Positions 1 through 7,067 are shown, counted from the first letter of the stretch. The stretch is DNA of 14,713 nucleotides from Brevundimonas sp. (GCF_031082345.1 NZ_JAVHLH010000042.1:1-14713); one strand, 5' to 3'. Numbers and translations are program-made. The notes: a model not told the origin generated them from the letters alone.

Positions 1-119
1 GGGGGCATGGTGCGCAGCTCGTCCTCGACGCGGTGCAGGGCGGCCATGTCCGGATAGTCCGTCGGCATCTGCACGACGGGTTTCGATCTCCAGCTCTCGG
101 GCGTCCAGCGCGTCGTCAT
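1..119 (-). CDS. Class II DAHP synthase, N-terminal fragment (gene runs off the left edge)
   Basis: The minus strand from the ATG at 119 is open to base 1 and gives 39 residues beginning MTTRWTPESWRSKPVVQMP, followed by TDYPDMAALHRVEDELRTMPP. The WTPESWRSKP..QMP..YPD pattern and the following acidic helix ending in L..MPP are typical of the N-terminus of class II (plant/AroA-II type) 3-deoxy-D-arabino-heptulosonate 7-phosphate synthases. These cytoplasmic enzymes condense phosphoenolpyruvate with erythrose 4-phosphate as the first step of the shikimate pathway. The catalytic core lies outside the window, so the call rests on the N-terminal signature alone. No Shine-Dalgarno sequence is evident before the ATG, and a candidate promoter at 126-154 would start transcription at or next to the ATG. 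The gene is downstream of gor on the same strand, with about 100 bases between. Confidence 0.82.
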   Translation of the reverse strand, partial: MTTRWTPESWRSKPVVQMPTDYPDMAALHRVEDELRTMP

Positions 120-125
120 GGCAGC

Positions 126-154
126 AAGATAGGCGGAGCGGAGGTTGTGGACAA
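126..154 (-). promoter_or_regulatory. Candidate promoter for the class II DAHP synthase gene, possibly leaderless
   Basis: Read on the minus strand, TTGTCC (154-149) and TATCTT (131-126) are separated by 17 bases. Each hexamer matches 4 of 6 sigma-70 consensus positions. A start about 7 bases below the -10 falls on base 119, the A of the ATG, which would give a leaderless mRNA. This is a by-eye match only. Confidence 0.35.
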
Positions 155-222
155 TGAACCGTTGTGACGCATGATTTTTTCAGGCCCGGCCCGGCCTCGC
201 CCTGAGGAGACGTTGGCCGCCC

Positions 223-1620
223 CTACCCCGCGCTGGTGGTCGGAGACTGCTTTTCCTTCAGGGTGACCAGTTCCTCGGCCATGGTCGGATGGACGGCGCA
301 GGTGGCGTCCCACTGGGCCTTGGTCAGGCCGGCCTTCACGGCGATGGCGGCGAGCTGGATCATCTCGGGGGCCTCGGGGCCGACGATGTGGACGCCGACG
401 ACCTTCTGGCTCGTGGCGTCGACGACCAGCTTCATCAGCACGCGCTCGTCGGAGCCGGTGAAGGCGTATTTCATCGGCCGGAAGCGGGCGACGTAGACGT
501 CGACCTCGCCCTTGCAGACATGGCGCGCCTCGCTCTCGCTCAGGCCGACCACCCCGACCGGCGGCTGGCTGAACACGGCGGTGGCCACGGCCTCGTAGTC
601 GAAGGCGGTCGGCGTGTCGCGCCAGACCGTCTCGTGGAAGGCCACGGCCTCGCGGATCGCCACCGGGGTCAGGTTCATGCGGTCGGTGACGTCGCCGATG
701 GCCCAGATGTTGTCGGCGGTGGTCTTCGAGAAGGCGTCGACCTTGATCGCGCCGTCGTCGTTCAGCGCGACCCCGGCGGTCTCGAGGCCGAGATCCTTGA
801 CGTGGGGCACGCGGCCGGTGGCGAACATCACCACGTCGGTCTCCAGCGCCATGCCGTTCTCGAGGTGGTTGACGATGCCCGTCGCCGTCTTCTCCAGGCT
901 CGTGTGCTGGCAGCCGAGGATGACCTTGATCCCCCGTTTCTCGATCTCGCCGGCGAGATGGGCGCGGACGTCGTCGTCGAAGCCGCGCAGGATGTTGGGA
1001 CCGCGATAGATCAGGGTGGTCTCGACGCCGAGGCCGGCGAAGATGCCGGCGAACTCGACCGCGATATAGCCGCCGCCGGCGATCAGGATGCGCTTCGGCA
1101 GCTCCGGCAGGTGGAAGGCCTCTTCCGAGGTGATGGCGTGTTCGACGCCGGGCAGGTCGGCGGGGACCCACGGGCGGCCGCCGGTGGCGATCAGGATCTT
1201 TTCGGCGGTGATGACGAGGGGGCCGCCGTCCTCCCCCTTGCCGGCGATCTCGACGGTATGGGCGTCCTTCAGCACGGCGCGGCCGTGGATCAGGTCGACG
1301 CCGGCCTTGCCGAGGTTGGCGGCGTAGATGCCGGACAGGCGGGCGATCTCGACATCCTTGGCCTCGAGGAAGGTCGGCCAGTCGAATTTCGCGCTGTCGA
1401 ACGACCAGCCGTAGCCTTCGGCGATCTCGAGGGCGTGGCTGACCTCGGAGGCCATGACCATGAATTTCTTGGGCACGCAGCCGCGCACGACGCAGGTGCC
1501 GCCGACGCGGAACTCCTCGGCGATGGCGACGCGCTTGCCGCCCAGGGCGGTCAGGCGGGCGGCGCGGACGCCGCCGGAGCCGGCGCCGATGACGAAGAGG
1601 TCGTAGTCGTAGTCGGCCAT
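223..1620 (-). CDS. gor: Glutathione-disulfide reductase
   Basis: This cytoplasmic FAD flavoenzyme reduces glutathione disulfide with NADPH and keeps the thiol pool reduced. The 465-residue product has the full class I pyridine nucleotide-disulfide oxidoreductase layout. There is an N-terminal FAD-binding GAGSGG at residues 12-17, the redox-active disulfide in GGTCVVRGCVPKK (C43 and C48), and a second dinucleotide fold with AGGGYIAVEFAG near 180 for NADPH. The FAD-contact motif AIGDV sits in the second half, and the C-terminal dimer-interface motif HPTMAEE (H444-E449) carries the catalytic His/Glu pair. The spacing of the CxxxxC pair and the HPT..E ending separate it from thioredoxin reductase; mercuric reductase and lipoamide dehydrogenase are less likely. 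The start is the only ATG just before the GAGSGG fold. It is divergent from the exported protein at 1832 and probably has its own promoter. Confidence 0.95.
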   Translation of the reverse strand: MADYDYDLFVIGAGSGGVRAARLTALGGKRVAIAEEFRVGGTCVVRGCVPKKFMVMASEVSHALEIAEGYGWSFDSAKFDWPTFLEAKDVEIARLSGIYAANLGKAGVDLIHGRAVLKDAHTVEIAGKGEDGGPLVITAEKILIATGGRPWVPADLPGVEHAITSEEAFHLPELPKRILIAGGGYIAVEFAGIFAGLGVETTLIYRGPNILRGFDDDVRAHLAGEIEKRGIKVILGCQHTSLEKTATGIVNHLENGMALETDVVMFATGRVPHVKDLGLETAGVALNDDGAIKVDAFSKTTADNIWAIGDVTDRMNLTPVAIREAVAFHETVWRDTPTAFDYEAVATAVFSQPPVGVVGLSESEARHVCKGEVDVYVARFRPMKYAFTGSDERVLMKLVVDATSQKVVGVHIVGPEAPEMIQLAAIAVKAGLTKAQWDATCAVHPTMAEELVTLKEKQSPTTSAG

Positions 1621-1701
1621 GCGGGGAGGCTCCGGTTCGCGCCGGCGCGGGCGCGGGAGGTCTGATGGGACGCCGGGCGGCGGCGCCCCGGCGCGGGCCC
1701 G

Positions 1702-1730
1702 GACTTAGGGGCCGCGGCGGAAGGGGGCAA
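1702..1730 (-). promoter_or_regulatory. Candidate gor promoter
   Basis: On the minus strand TTGCCCC (1730-1724) and CCTAAGTC (1709-1702) are 14 bases apart. They match 5 of 7 and 6 of 8 positions of the Caulobacter housekeeping form TTGACGS-N10-14-GCTANAWC. The implied 5' leader is about 75 bases. This is consensus matching by eye. Confidence 0.35.
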
Positions 1731-1774
1731 GGTCGGGGCGGCCCCCGTCTCCGGCGGATCCGCATTCGGCGCGC

Positions 1775-1802
1775 TTGACCCCCGCGATACGCGGCGCATA
1801 GT
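1775..1802 (+). promoter_or_regulatory. Candidate promoter with embedded inverted repeat, upstream of the 1832 gene
   Basis: TTGACC (1775-1780, 5 of 6 to the -35 consensus) and CATAGT (1797-1802, 4 of 6 to the -10) are 16 bases apart. The implied start is near 1809, with an AAGGA ribosome-binding site at 1819-1823 and the ATG at 1832. Within the spacer lies a perfect 5-bp inverted repeat, CCGCG-ATA-CGCGG (1782-1794), placed where a repressor could block polymerase. In such GC-rich DNA the repeat could be chance. Confidence 0.4.
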
Positions 1803-1831
1803 CGAGGCGAATGTCGCCAAGGATGTGACTC

Positions 1832-2782
1832 ATGGTTGCCCTCACCCTCGCCGCCCTGCTCGCCGTCGCGCCGATGCAGGTCCCCCAGCAGGCGCCTGTC
1901 CCGCAGGCGAGCGTCCCGCCCCAGGAGGCTCCGGTCGATCTCGGCGAGATCGAGGTCACCGGACGGCCGCTGGACTCGATGATCCGCTCCTTCGTCGACG
2001 AGGTCGCCGCCCCCAACCGGCGCCGCGGCATCGCCCGCTGGGACGACCGGATCTGCGTCGGAGTGGCCAATCTGAGGGCCGAGCCGGCCCAGTATATCGT
2101 CGACCGGGTCTCGACCGTGGCCGAGGATCTCGGCGTCATCCCGGGCGATCCCGGCTGCCAGCCGAACGTCATCATCATCGCCAGCGACGACCCGGACGGC
2201 CTCGCCCGGCAACTGACGGAGGAACGGCGCCGGGCCTTCCGGATGGGCGGCTCCGGCATGGATCGGGGCGGCCGCGCCCTGGAGAATTTCGTGGCCAACG
2301 ACGCGCCGGTGCGCTGGTGGCAGGTCAGCATGCCCGCCAACTCCGAAACGGGGCAGCGCGCGACCCGCATCCCGGGAGAATGCCGCGACCCCTGCATGTC
2401 GACGTCTGACTACGCCCCCGTCATCGCGACCTTCGCCGCCTCGCGCCTGAGCACCCAGATCGTCGACTACATCTTCCGCACCGTCGTCATTCTCGACATC
2501 GACCAGATCGGCGGCGTCTCGGGACAGCAGCTGGCGGACTATGTGGCCATGGTCACCCTGGCCCAGATCGACCCGCAGGCCGACACCAGCCGCTACGCCT
2601 CGATCCTGAATGTGTTCGACGCGCCGGACACGGCGCCCGGACTGACCGACTGGGACCAGGCCTATCTGAGGGGCCTGTACGACGCCGAGCGCACGCGGAA
2701 GAACCTGCACGCCGGCACGACCGAGATCGCCGACTCGATCTACCAGGCCCACCAGGACCTCCGGGCCGACGAAGAGGAATAG
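1832..2782 (+). CDS. Uncharacterised exported protein
   Basis: I do not recognise a characterised family for this 316-residue protein. It begins with a short hydrophobic stretch (residues 2-14, ending AVA) that resembles a signal peptide, although no basic residue precedes it. A Pro/Gln-rich linker (about 15-35) follows. Next is DLGEIEVTGRPL (37-48), which resembles the plug start of TonB-dependent receptors, but no receptor barrel is present. The folded part carries ARWDDRICVGV (C75) and GDPGCQPNVIII (C109), possibly one disulfide, and a second close pair C184/C188. The C-terminal half has YVAMVTLAQI and LTDWDQAYLRGLYD, vaguely like DUF2927-type proteins; that comparison is from memory. The start follows AAGGA at 1819-1823 with 8-base spacing. 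It is the only plus-strand gene amid gor, rpiA and glmU and ends 21 bases before the end of rpiA. A periplasmic location is inferred. Confidence 0.75.
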   Translation: MVALTLAALLAVAPMQVPQQAPVPQASVPPQEAPVDLGEIEVTGRPLDSMIRSFVDEVAAPNRRRGIARWDDRICVGVANLRAEPAQYIVDRVSTVAEDLGVIPGDPGCQPNVIIIASDDPDGLARQLTEERRRAFRMGGSGMDRGGRALENFVANDAPVRWWQVSMPANSETGQRATRIPGECRDPCMSTSDYAPVIATFAASRLSTQIVDYIFRTVVILDIDQIGGVSGQQLADYVAMVTLAQIDPQADTSRYASILNVFDAPDTAPGLTDWDQAYLRGLYDAERTRKNLHAGTTEIADSIYQAHQDLRADEEE

Positions 2783-2803
2783 GGACGGCGGCCGGAGCGG
2801 GTT

Positions 2804-3490
2804 TCAGGGCGCCAGCCGCTCCACCCCTCCATCCGTGCCGATGATGGCCTCGTCGGCGAGGCCGAGGAACAGGCCGTGCTCGACCACGCCGGTGATCAGC
2901 TTGAGGTCGTCGGCGAGACGGGCGGGGTCGTGGATGGCGCCGCATCTGGCGTCATAGATCAGGTTGCCGCCGTCGGTGCGGACCAGTCCGCGCTCGGCGG
3001 CGCGGACGCGGGCCGGCATGGCGATGTCGTGGTCGCTCAGAACGTCGGCGATGCGGTTGGCGGTGGTCTTGTGGCCGAAGGCGACGACCTCGATCGGCAG
3101 GGCGAAGGCGCCGAGGGTCTTCACCACCTTGGCGGCGTCGGCGATGACGAGGCAGCGGGCCGAGGCCTCCCAGACCAGCTTCTCGCGCAACAGGGCCGCG
3201 CCGCCGCCCTTGATCAGGGCGAGGCCGGGGCCGACCTCGTCGGCGCCGTCGACGGTCAGGTCGATGCGGGGTGAGTCCTCCAGCGTCGACAGCGGCAGGC
3301 CGAGCTCGCGGGCCAGTTCGGCGGTGGCCTCCGAGGTCGGGACGCAGCGCAGGTCGGGCAGGTTGCGGGCGGCCAGGGCCTTGACGAACCAGGCGGCGGT
3401 CGAGCCGGTGCCGAGGCCGACGACCATGCCGGCCTCGACGTGGAGGGCGGCGGCCTCGCCGGCGCGATTCTTCTGGATGTCCGCGCTCAT
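2804..3490 (-). CDS. rpiA: Ribose-5-phosphate isomerase A
   Basis: This enzyme interconverts ribose 5-phosphate and ribulose 5-phosphate in the non-oxidative pentose phosphate pathway, in the cytoplasm. The 228-residue length is normal for RpiA (about 220). The phosphate loop GLGTGST is at 25-31, DGADEV at 81-86 and [11 protein letters not shown] at 94-104. D81, D84, K94 and E103 line up with the catalytic and substrate residues of the E. coli enzyme. The C-terminal GVVEHGLF and IIGTDGGV are also family-typical. The start codon overlaps the glmU stop (ATGA, bases 3490-3487) and a purine-rich AAGAAGG lies upstream inside glmU, so the two genes are probably one transcript with coupled translation. 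Confidence 0.95.
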   Translation of the reverse strand: MSADIQKNRAGEAAALHVEAGMVVGLGTGSTAAWFVKALAARNLPDLRCVPTSEATAELARELGLPLSTLEDSPRIDLTVDGADEVGPGLALIKGGGAALLREKLVWEASARCLVIADAAKVVKTLGAFALPIEVVAFGHKTTANRIADVLSDHDIAMPARVRAAERGLVRTDGGNLIYDARCGAIHDPARLADDLKLITGVVEHGLFLGLADEAIIGTDGGVERLAP

Positions 3491-4839
3491 TTCTTCGCCG
3501 CCTTCTTCGTCCGCATCGCATCCATGAACCGGGCGGCCCAGCCCGACTTGGCCGTCTGCTGACCCCGGGCAAGGGCCAGATCGCCGGGCGCGACGTCGGC
3601 GGTGATCACCGAGCCCGAGCCGACCATGGCCCCGGCGCCGATGGCGACCGGCGCCACCAGCGAACTGTTGGAGCCGACGAAGGCCCCCTCGCCCACCGTG
3701 GTGCGGTGTTTGAAGAACCCGTCGTAGTTGCAGAAGATCGTCCCGGCGCCGATGTTGGCCTTCGCCCCGACCTCGCCGTCGCCGAGATAGGCCAGGTGGT
3801 TGGCCTTGGCGCCCGGGCCCATGCGGACGTTCTTGACCTCGACGAAATTGCCGACCTTGGCGTTCTCACCCAGATCGGCGCCGGGGCGCAGGCGGGCGTA
3901 GGGGCCGACCTCGGCGCCGGCGGCGACGGTCGCGCCCTCGATGTGGCTGAAGGCGCGGATGCGGGCGCCGGGGGCGATCTTCGCGCCGGGGCCGAAGACG
4001 ACATAGGGCTCGATCAAGGTTCCGCCGCCGACCTCGGTGTCGAAGGCGAAATGGACCGTGTCCGGGGCCGGCATGGTGACGCCGGCCGCGAGGCAGGCCT
4101 CGCGTCTGGCCTCCTGGAACAGGGCCTCGGCGACGGCCAGTTCGGCCTGGGAATTGACCCCCATGACGGCGTCCTCGGACGCGAAAACGGCGCGGGTCGG
4201 GGCGCCGTGCTTGCGGGCCAGTTCGACCACGTCGGTGAGATAGTATTCGCCCTTGGCGTTGTCGTTCCTCACCTCGCGCAGGAGGTCGAACAGCAGGCCG
4301 ACCGGGGCGGCCATGACGCCGGAATTGCAGGCGGTCAGGGCGAGGACCTCGGGCGAGGCCTCCTTCGCCTCGGTGATGGCGGCCAGCTGGTCGCCGTCCA
4401 TGACCAGACGGCCGTAGGCGCCGGGGTCGGCGGCCTCGAAGCCGATGACGGTGACGCCGTCATGCGCGGCGAAGACCGGCTCGATGTCGGCGGCGGTCAG
4501 CAGGGGCACGTCGCCGTAGGTGATGACCACCTGGCCGACGAAGTCGCCGAGCACGGCCTCGGCGGCGCGGACGGCGTGGCCGGTGCCGAGCGGCGGATCC
4601 TGGACGGCGATGGCGTCCTCGCCGAGACGGCGGACGACGTGGTCGCGGACCTCGGGCGAATGGGCCCCGACGACGACGACGATGCGCTCGCAGCCCAGGG
4701 CCTCGGCGGCGTCGATGGCGTGGTCCAGCATGGCGCGGCCGCCCACCGGGTGCAGCACCTTGGGCAGCGGCGACTTCATCCGCGTGCCCTGGCCGGCGGC
4801 GAGGATGATGGCGGCCCTGGGGTGTGGCGTACTGGTCAT
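3487..4839 (-). CDS. glmU: Bifunctional GlcNAc-1-phosphate uridyltransferase / glucosamine-1-phosphate acetyltransferase
   Basis: GlmU makes UDP-N-acetylglucosamine, the precursor of peptidoglycan and lipid A, in two steps in the cytoplasm. The 450-residue length is close to the usual 456. The N-terminal nucleotidyltransferase shows the signature [15 protein letters not shown] (13-27), YGDVPLL for metal binding and the [10 protein letters not shown] segment. The C-terminal half is a left-handed beta-helix of hexapeptide repeats (about 250-430) with [12 protein letters not shown] and [13 protein letters not shown], the acetyl-CoA and active-site region. The tail is very basic (RTKKAAKK). The chosen ATG puts the signature near residue 13 as in other GlmU proteins. 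No strong Shine-Dalgarno sequence is visible. rpiA follows with a 4-base overlap. Confidence 0.96.
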   Translation of the reverse strand: MTSTPHPRAAIILAAGQGTRMKSPLPKVLHPVGGRAMLDHAIDAAEALGCERIVVVVGAHSPEVRDHVVRRLGEDAIAVQDPPLGTGHAVRAAEAVLGDFVGQVVITYGDVPLLTAADIEPVFAAHDGVTVIGFEAADPGAYGRLVMDGDQLAAITEAKEASPEVLALTACNSGVMAAPVGLLFDLLREVRNDNAKGEYYLTDVVELARKHGAPTRAVFASEDAVMGVNSQAELAVAEALFQEARREACLAAGVTMPAPDTVHFAFDTEVGGGTLIEPYVVFGPGAKIAPGARIRAFSHIEGATVAAGAEVGPYARLRPGADLGENAKVGNFVEVKNVRMGPGAKANHLAYLGDGEVGAKANIGAGTIFCNYDGFFKHRTTVGEGAFVGSNSSLVAPVAIGAGAMVGSGSVITADVAPGDLALARGQQTAKSGWAARFMDAMRTKKAAKK

Positions 4840-4868
4840 GAATCGGTCCGGCGGCTGGTCAGGCCCGA

Positions 4869-4876
4869 GGTCTAGC
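4869..4876 (-). promoter_or_regulatory. Candidate -10 element for glmU-rpiA
   Basis: GCTAGACC on the minus strand matches 7 of 8 positions of the Caulobacter GCTANAWC element. It would start transcription near 4862, about 23 bases before the glmU ATG. No good -35 is seen at the expected distance. The site lies in the 151-base gap shared back-to-back with the tRNA-Val promoter. Confidence 0.3.
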
Positions 4877-4943
4877 CCATCGCGGCGGCCGGCGGGAGAC
4901 GCAGGCGGCGGAACGGGCGAATCCGGGTCCCGCCGGTGACGGC

Positions 4944-4972
4944 TTGCCAGTACGGGACGACCGGGCTATGTC
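4944..4972 (+). promoter_or_regulatory. Candidate promoter for tRNA-Val
   Basis: TTGCCAG (4944-4950) and GCTATGTC (4965-4972) are separated by 14 bases. They match 5 of 7 and 7 of 8 positions of TTGACGS-N10-14-GCTANAWC. The implied start, near 4979, is about a dozen bases before the mature tRNA, a normal arrangement for a singleton tRNA gene. Confidence 0.5.
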
Positions 4973-4990
4973 GCCGCCTCCGCAGTTGAT

Positions 4991-5065
4991 GGATGCGTAG
5001 CTCAGCGGGAGAGCACCTCGTTCACACCGAGGGGGTCACAGGTTCAATCCCTGTCGCATCCACCA
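4991..5065 (+). tRNA. tRNA-Val (anticodon CAC)
   Basis: A full 75-base cloverleaf can be drawn by hand. The acceptor arm GGATGCG (4991-4997) pairs with CGCATCC (5055-5061). The D stem is GCTC/GAGC (5000-5003 with 5011-5014). The anticodon stem is CCTCG/CGAGG (5016-5020 with 5028-5032) around loop TTCACAC, with anticodon CAC at 5023-5025, which reads GUG valine codons. The variable loop is 5033-5037. The T stem is ACAGG/CCTGT around TTCAATC. The discriminator is A (5062) and the CCA end is encoded (5063-5065). GTG is a heavily used valine codon in this GC-rich DNA. The gene converges on the caspase-like gene, whose stop lies 14 bases beyond. Confidence 0.97.
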
Positions 5066-5079
5066 TTTCCCCCCCGCGA

Positions 5080-7044
5080 TCACTGACCGCCCGACGCCGC
5101 CGCCGGCAGGCGGACGATGACGTCGTCGACCTGGACGCCGCCGCGGTCGATGACGAGGTTCTGGTAGTTGCGCTGGCCGTCCTGGGTCTCGGCCTGGACG
5201 TCCTCGACCTCAACGCGGAACTGGCGGCGCAGGAAGGTCGCCAGTTCGCCGGCGGTGACCAGGCGGTCGCCGTCGCCGTCGGCCTCGCCCGACATCCCGG
5301 CGCGCACGAAGTGGGACAGATAGCCGCCCGCCTGGAATTTGTCGGCCACGGCGCTGGTCAGGTCCTCCTCTGAGCTGAACACCCCCATGACGCCGGGGCG
5401 GTCCACGACATTGCGCGCGAAGCCGCCCGAGAAGCAGGCGTCCACGACCAGCAGGGCCAGACGGGTGTCGAGCGAGGCGAACAGGCGGCCCAGCTCGGCG
5501 TCGGAGATCTCGCCGTCGGTCAGCACCAGGGTCTCGGCCTTGCCGTCGGGTTCGAGCCCGGTGACGGGCGTCGGCTCCTGGCCGCCGTGGCCGGAGAAGA
5601 AGAACAGGAACATGTCGTCCGGTCCCGCCTGGGCGGCCACGCGCGAAAAGGCGGCGCGGACGCCCGCGACCGTGGCCTCGGCATTGGTCAGGACCACGCT
5701 GGCCTCGTTCAGCGACCCGTCGCGCTGGAGCGTCTCGGCCAGCTTGCGGGCGTCCTCGTCGGTGAACTCCAGGTCGCCGACGTCCTCCGGATAGTCGGAG
5801 ACCCCAACCATCAGGGCGAAGACCCGGGCGCCGCCGGCGACGGCCGCCTGCCGGGGCGGTTCTCCGGCGGACTCGACGCTGAAGCGATAGGAACCGGTCT
5901 CGCCCGGGCGATAGGAGGTGAGCCGGACCTGGTAGGTCCCGTCCTCGGGCAGCACCAGCACCTGGCGGCTGTCGGTGCCGTCGTCGCCGTCGTCGTTGTC
6001 GAACTGCTCGCCGGAGGGGGTGATGACCATGGTGTAGGCGTCGAAGGCCGACGAGGTCAGGTTCACCGCAACGCGCTGGCCGCGGCGGCCGCTGAAGCGG
6101 TAGTTGTCGACGTATTCGCCCGTGTCGAGGGTGTCGTCCCCGCCGGCCAGGGCGCCCGACACCGCCTCGCCGATGACCACGTCGCCGCCGCCCGCCGGAC
6201 GCCCCGACGGCGCCTCGGACGGGGGCCGGGGCGCGGAGACGCCGGCGCCGTCGAGCACGGCGAGGCGATAGGCGCCGCTCTCCTTGGGTTCGTAGCTGGT
6301 GGCGGATATCTGGTACTCGCCATCGGCGGGCAGGGTGACCAGCAGCCGGCTGTCGCGCGAATCCTCGACGCCGGCGTCGTCGTCGTTGTCGCTGGAGAAG
6401 TCGCCCGGCCCCCGCACCATCAGATAGGGGTCGAAGTCGGTCGAGGTCAGCCGGATGTCGAGCTGCTGGCCGCGCCGGCCGCGCAGGGTCCAGGTGTCGA
6501 TGAACTCGCCGGTCTCCAGCTGTTCGTCGCCGGAGGCCAGGCTTCCGCCGACCGTGCGGCCCACGGCGAGCGTTCCCGAGGCGTCGGCGACGTCCGCCCG
6601 GGCCGACCCGCCGCCGATCGCCGAGAGGGTCAGCCGATAGGCGCCGGTTTCGCCGGGCTCGTAGCTGGTGGCGTCGATCTCGACCTCGCCCGCGGCCGGG
6701 GCGGTGAAGCGAATCCGGCTGTCGCGCGAACCCCGCGCCGCCGGATCGTCGTCATTGTCCTCGCTGAGCCCGCCGGGTCCGCGCACCATCAGATAGGGAT
6801 CGAAGGCCGGGGCCGAGAGGGTGACCTCGTAGGTCTCCCCGGTCCGGACCCGCAAGGCCCAGGTGTCGGTGAACTCGCCGCTGTCGAGCATGGCGTCGCC
6901 CCGACGCAGCTCGCCCTGCACCGTCTGACCCGGCCGAATCGGCTGCCCCCCGTCCTGGACCAGGCCGACCGGCGACGGAAACGCGGCGGCGGGCTGGACC
7001 AGCACCGCCAGTGCGGTCGTGGCGACGAGCAATGATTTGAACAT
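5080..7044 (-). CDS. Secreted caspase-like (C14/metacaspase-type) peptidase with three PPC-like domains
   Basis: The 654-residue product starts with a signal peptide (MFKSLLVATTALAVLVQPAAA, cleavage likely after residue 21). Three tandem beta-rich repeats resembling bacterial pre-peptidase C-terminal (PPC) domains follow, at about 41-141, 162-264 and 291-391. Each has a D-x-G-E-[FY]-x-D start, an FD.Y.MV segment, an acidic DNDD loop and an ATSYEPGE.GAYRL-like end. From about 405 comes a caspase p20-like domain. It contains FALMVGVSDYP, the catalytic histidine in FFFSGHGG (H486) and the catalytic cysteine in VVDACFSGG (C537). After this, residues 589-600 match an EF-hand loop. The catalytic dyad is intact, so a cysteine peptidase is expected, probably outside the cytoplasm; substrate unknown. 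The ATG at 7044 is chosen over an upstream one because it starts the signal peptide and follows GAGGGG with 7-base spacing. No partner gene is adjacent, so its role is open. Confidence 0.88.
   Translation of the reverse strand: MFKSLLVATTALAVLVQPAAAFPSPVGLVQDGGQPIRPGQTVQGELRRGDAMLDSGEFTDTWALRVRTGETYEVTLSAPAFDPYLMVRGPGGLSEDNDDDPAARGSRDSRIRFTAPAAGEVEIDATSYEPGETGAYRLTLSAIGGGSARADVADASGTLAVGRTVGGSLASGDEQLETGEFIDTWTLRGRRGQQLDIRLTSTDFDPYLMVRGPGDFSSDNDDDAGVEDSRDSRLLVTLPADGEYQISATSYEPKESGAYRLAVLDGAGVSAPRPPSEAPSGRPAGGGDVVIGEAVSGALAGGDDTLDTGEYVDNYRFSGRRGQRVAVNLTSSAFDAYTMVITPSGEQFDNDDGDDGTDSRQVLVLPEDGTYQVRLTSYRPGETGSYRFSVESAGEPPRQAAVAGGARVFALMVGVSDYPEDVGDLEFTDEDARKLAETLQRDGSLNEASVVLTNAEATVAGVRAAFSRVAAQAGPDDMFLFFFSGHGGQEPTPVTGLEPDGKAETLVLTDGEISDAELGRLFASLDTRLALLVVDACFSGGFARNVVDRPGVMGVFSSEEDLTSAVADKFQAGGYLSHFVRAGMSGEADGDGDRLVTAGELATFLRRQFRVEVEDVQAETQDGQRNYQNLVIDRGGVQVDDVIVRLPAAASGGQ
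5872..6924 (-). repeat. Three tandem PPC-like repeats within the caspase-like gene
   Basis: The units are at about 6924-6622, 6561-6253 and 6174-5872, each near 100 codons. Units 1 and 2 are the closest pair: both contain FDPYLMVRGPG and a DNDDD loop. Similarity shows at base level too, with CACCATCAGATAGGG read on the plus strand at about 6416 and 6784. Unit 3 has diverged (FDAYTMV, DNDDGDD). The pattern indicates internal duplication. The acidic loops suggest metal binding. Confidence 0.75.
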
Positions 7045-7067
7045 GGAATTTCCCCTCAGCCTGCGCA

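Noticed and set aside
174..206. Possible terminator: T-run and AGGCC/GGCCT inverted repeat after gor
   Set aside because: The T-run precedes the hairpin on the plus strand, and on the minus strand an A-run follows it. Neither orientation gives the hairpin-then-U order of an intrinsic terminator.
116..2752. An 878-codon open frame on the minus strand spanning gor and the exported-protein gene
   Set aside because: It is a frame shadow of GC-rich coding DNA: the translation is dominated by Arg/Pro/Gly/Asp, matches no family, and lies over two well-supported genes (gor and 1832-2782).
3706..4875. A 389-codon plus-strand frame over glmU
   Set aside because: It is a shadow of the hexapeptide-repeat and transferase coding sequence of glmU.
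4991..5120. tRNA-Val 3' end as an integration site, with the caspase-like gene as a mobile cargo
   Set aside because: There is no integrase, no second copy of the tRNA 3' end in the window, and no shift in composition between the caspase-like gene and its neighbours.
5587..7035. A 482-codon plus-strand frame over the caspase-like gene
   Set aside because: It is the complement of the PPC and caspase coding frame and has no recognisable motif or plausible start context.
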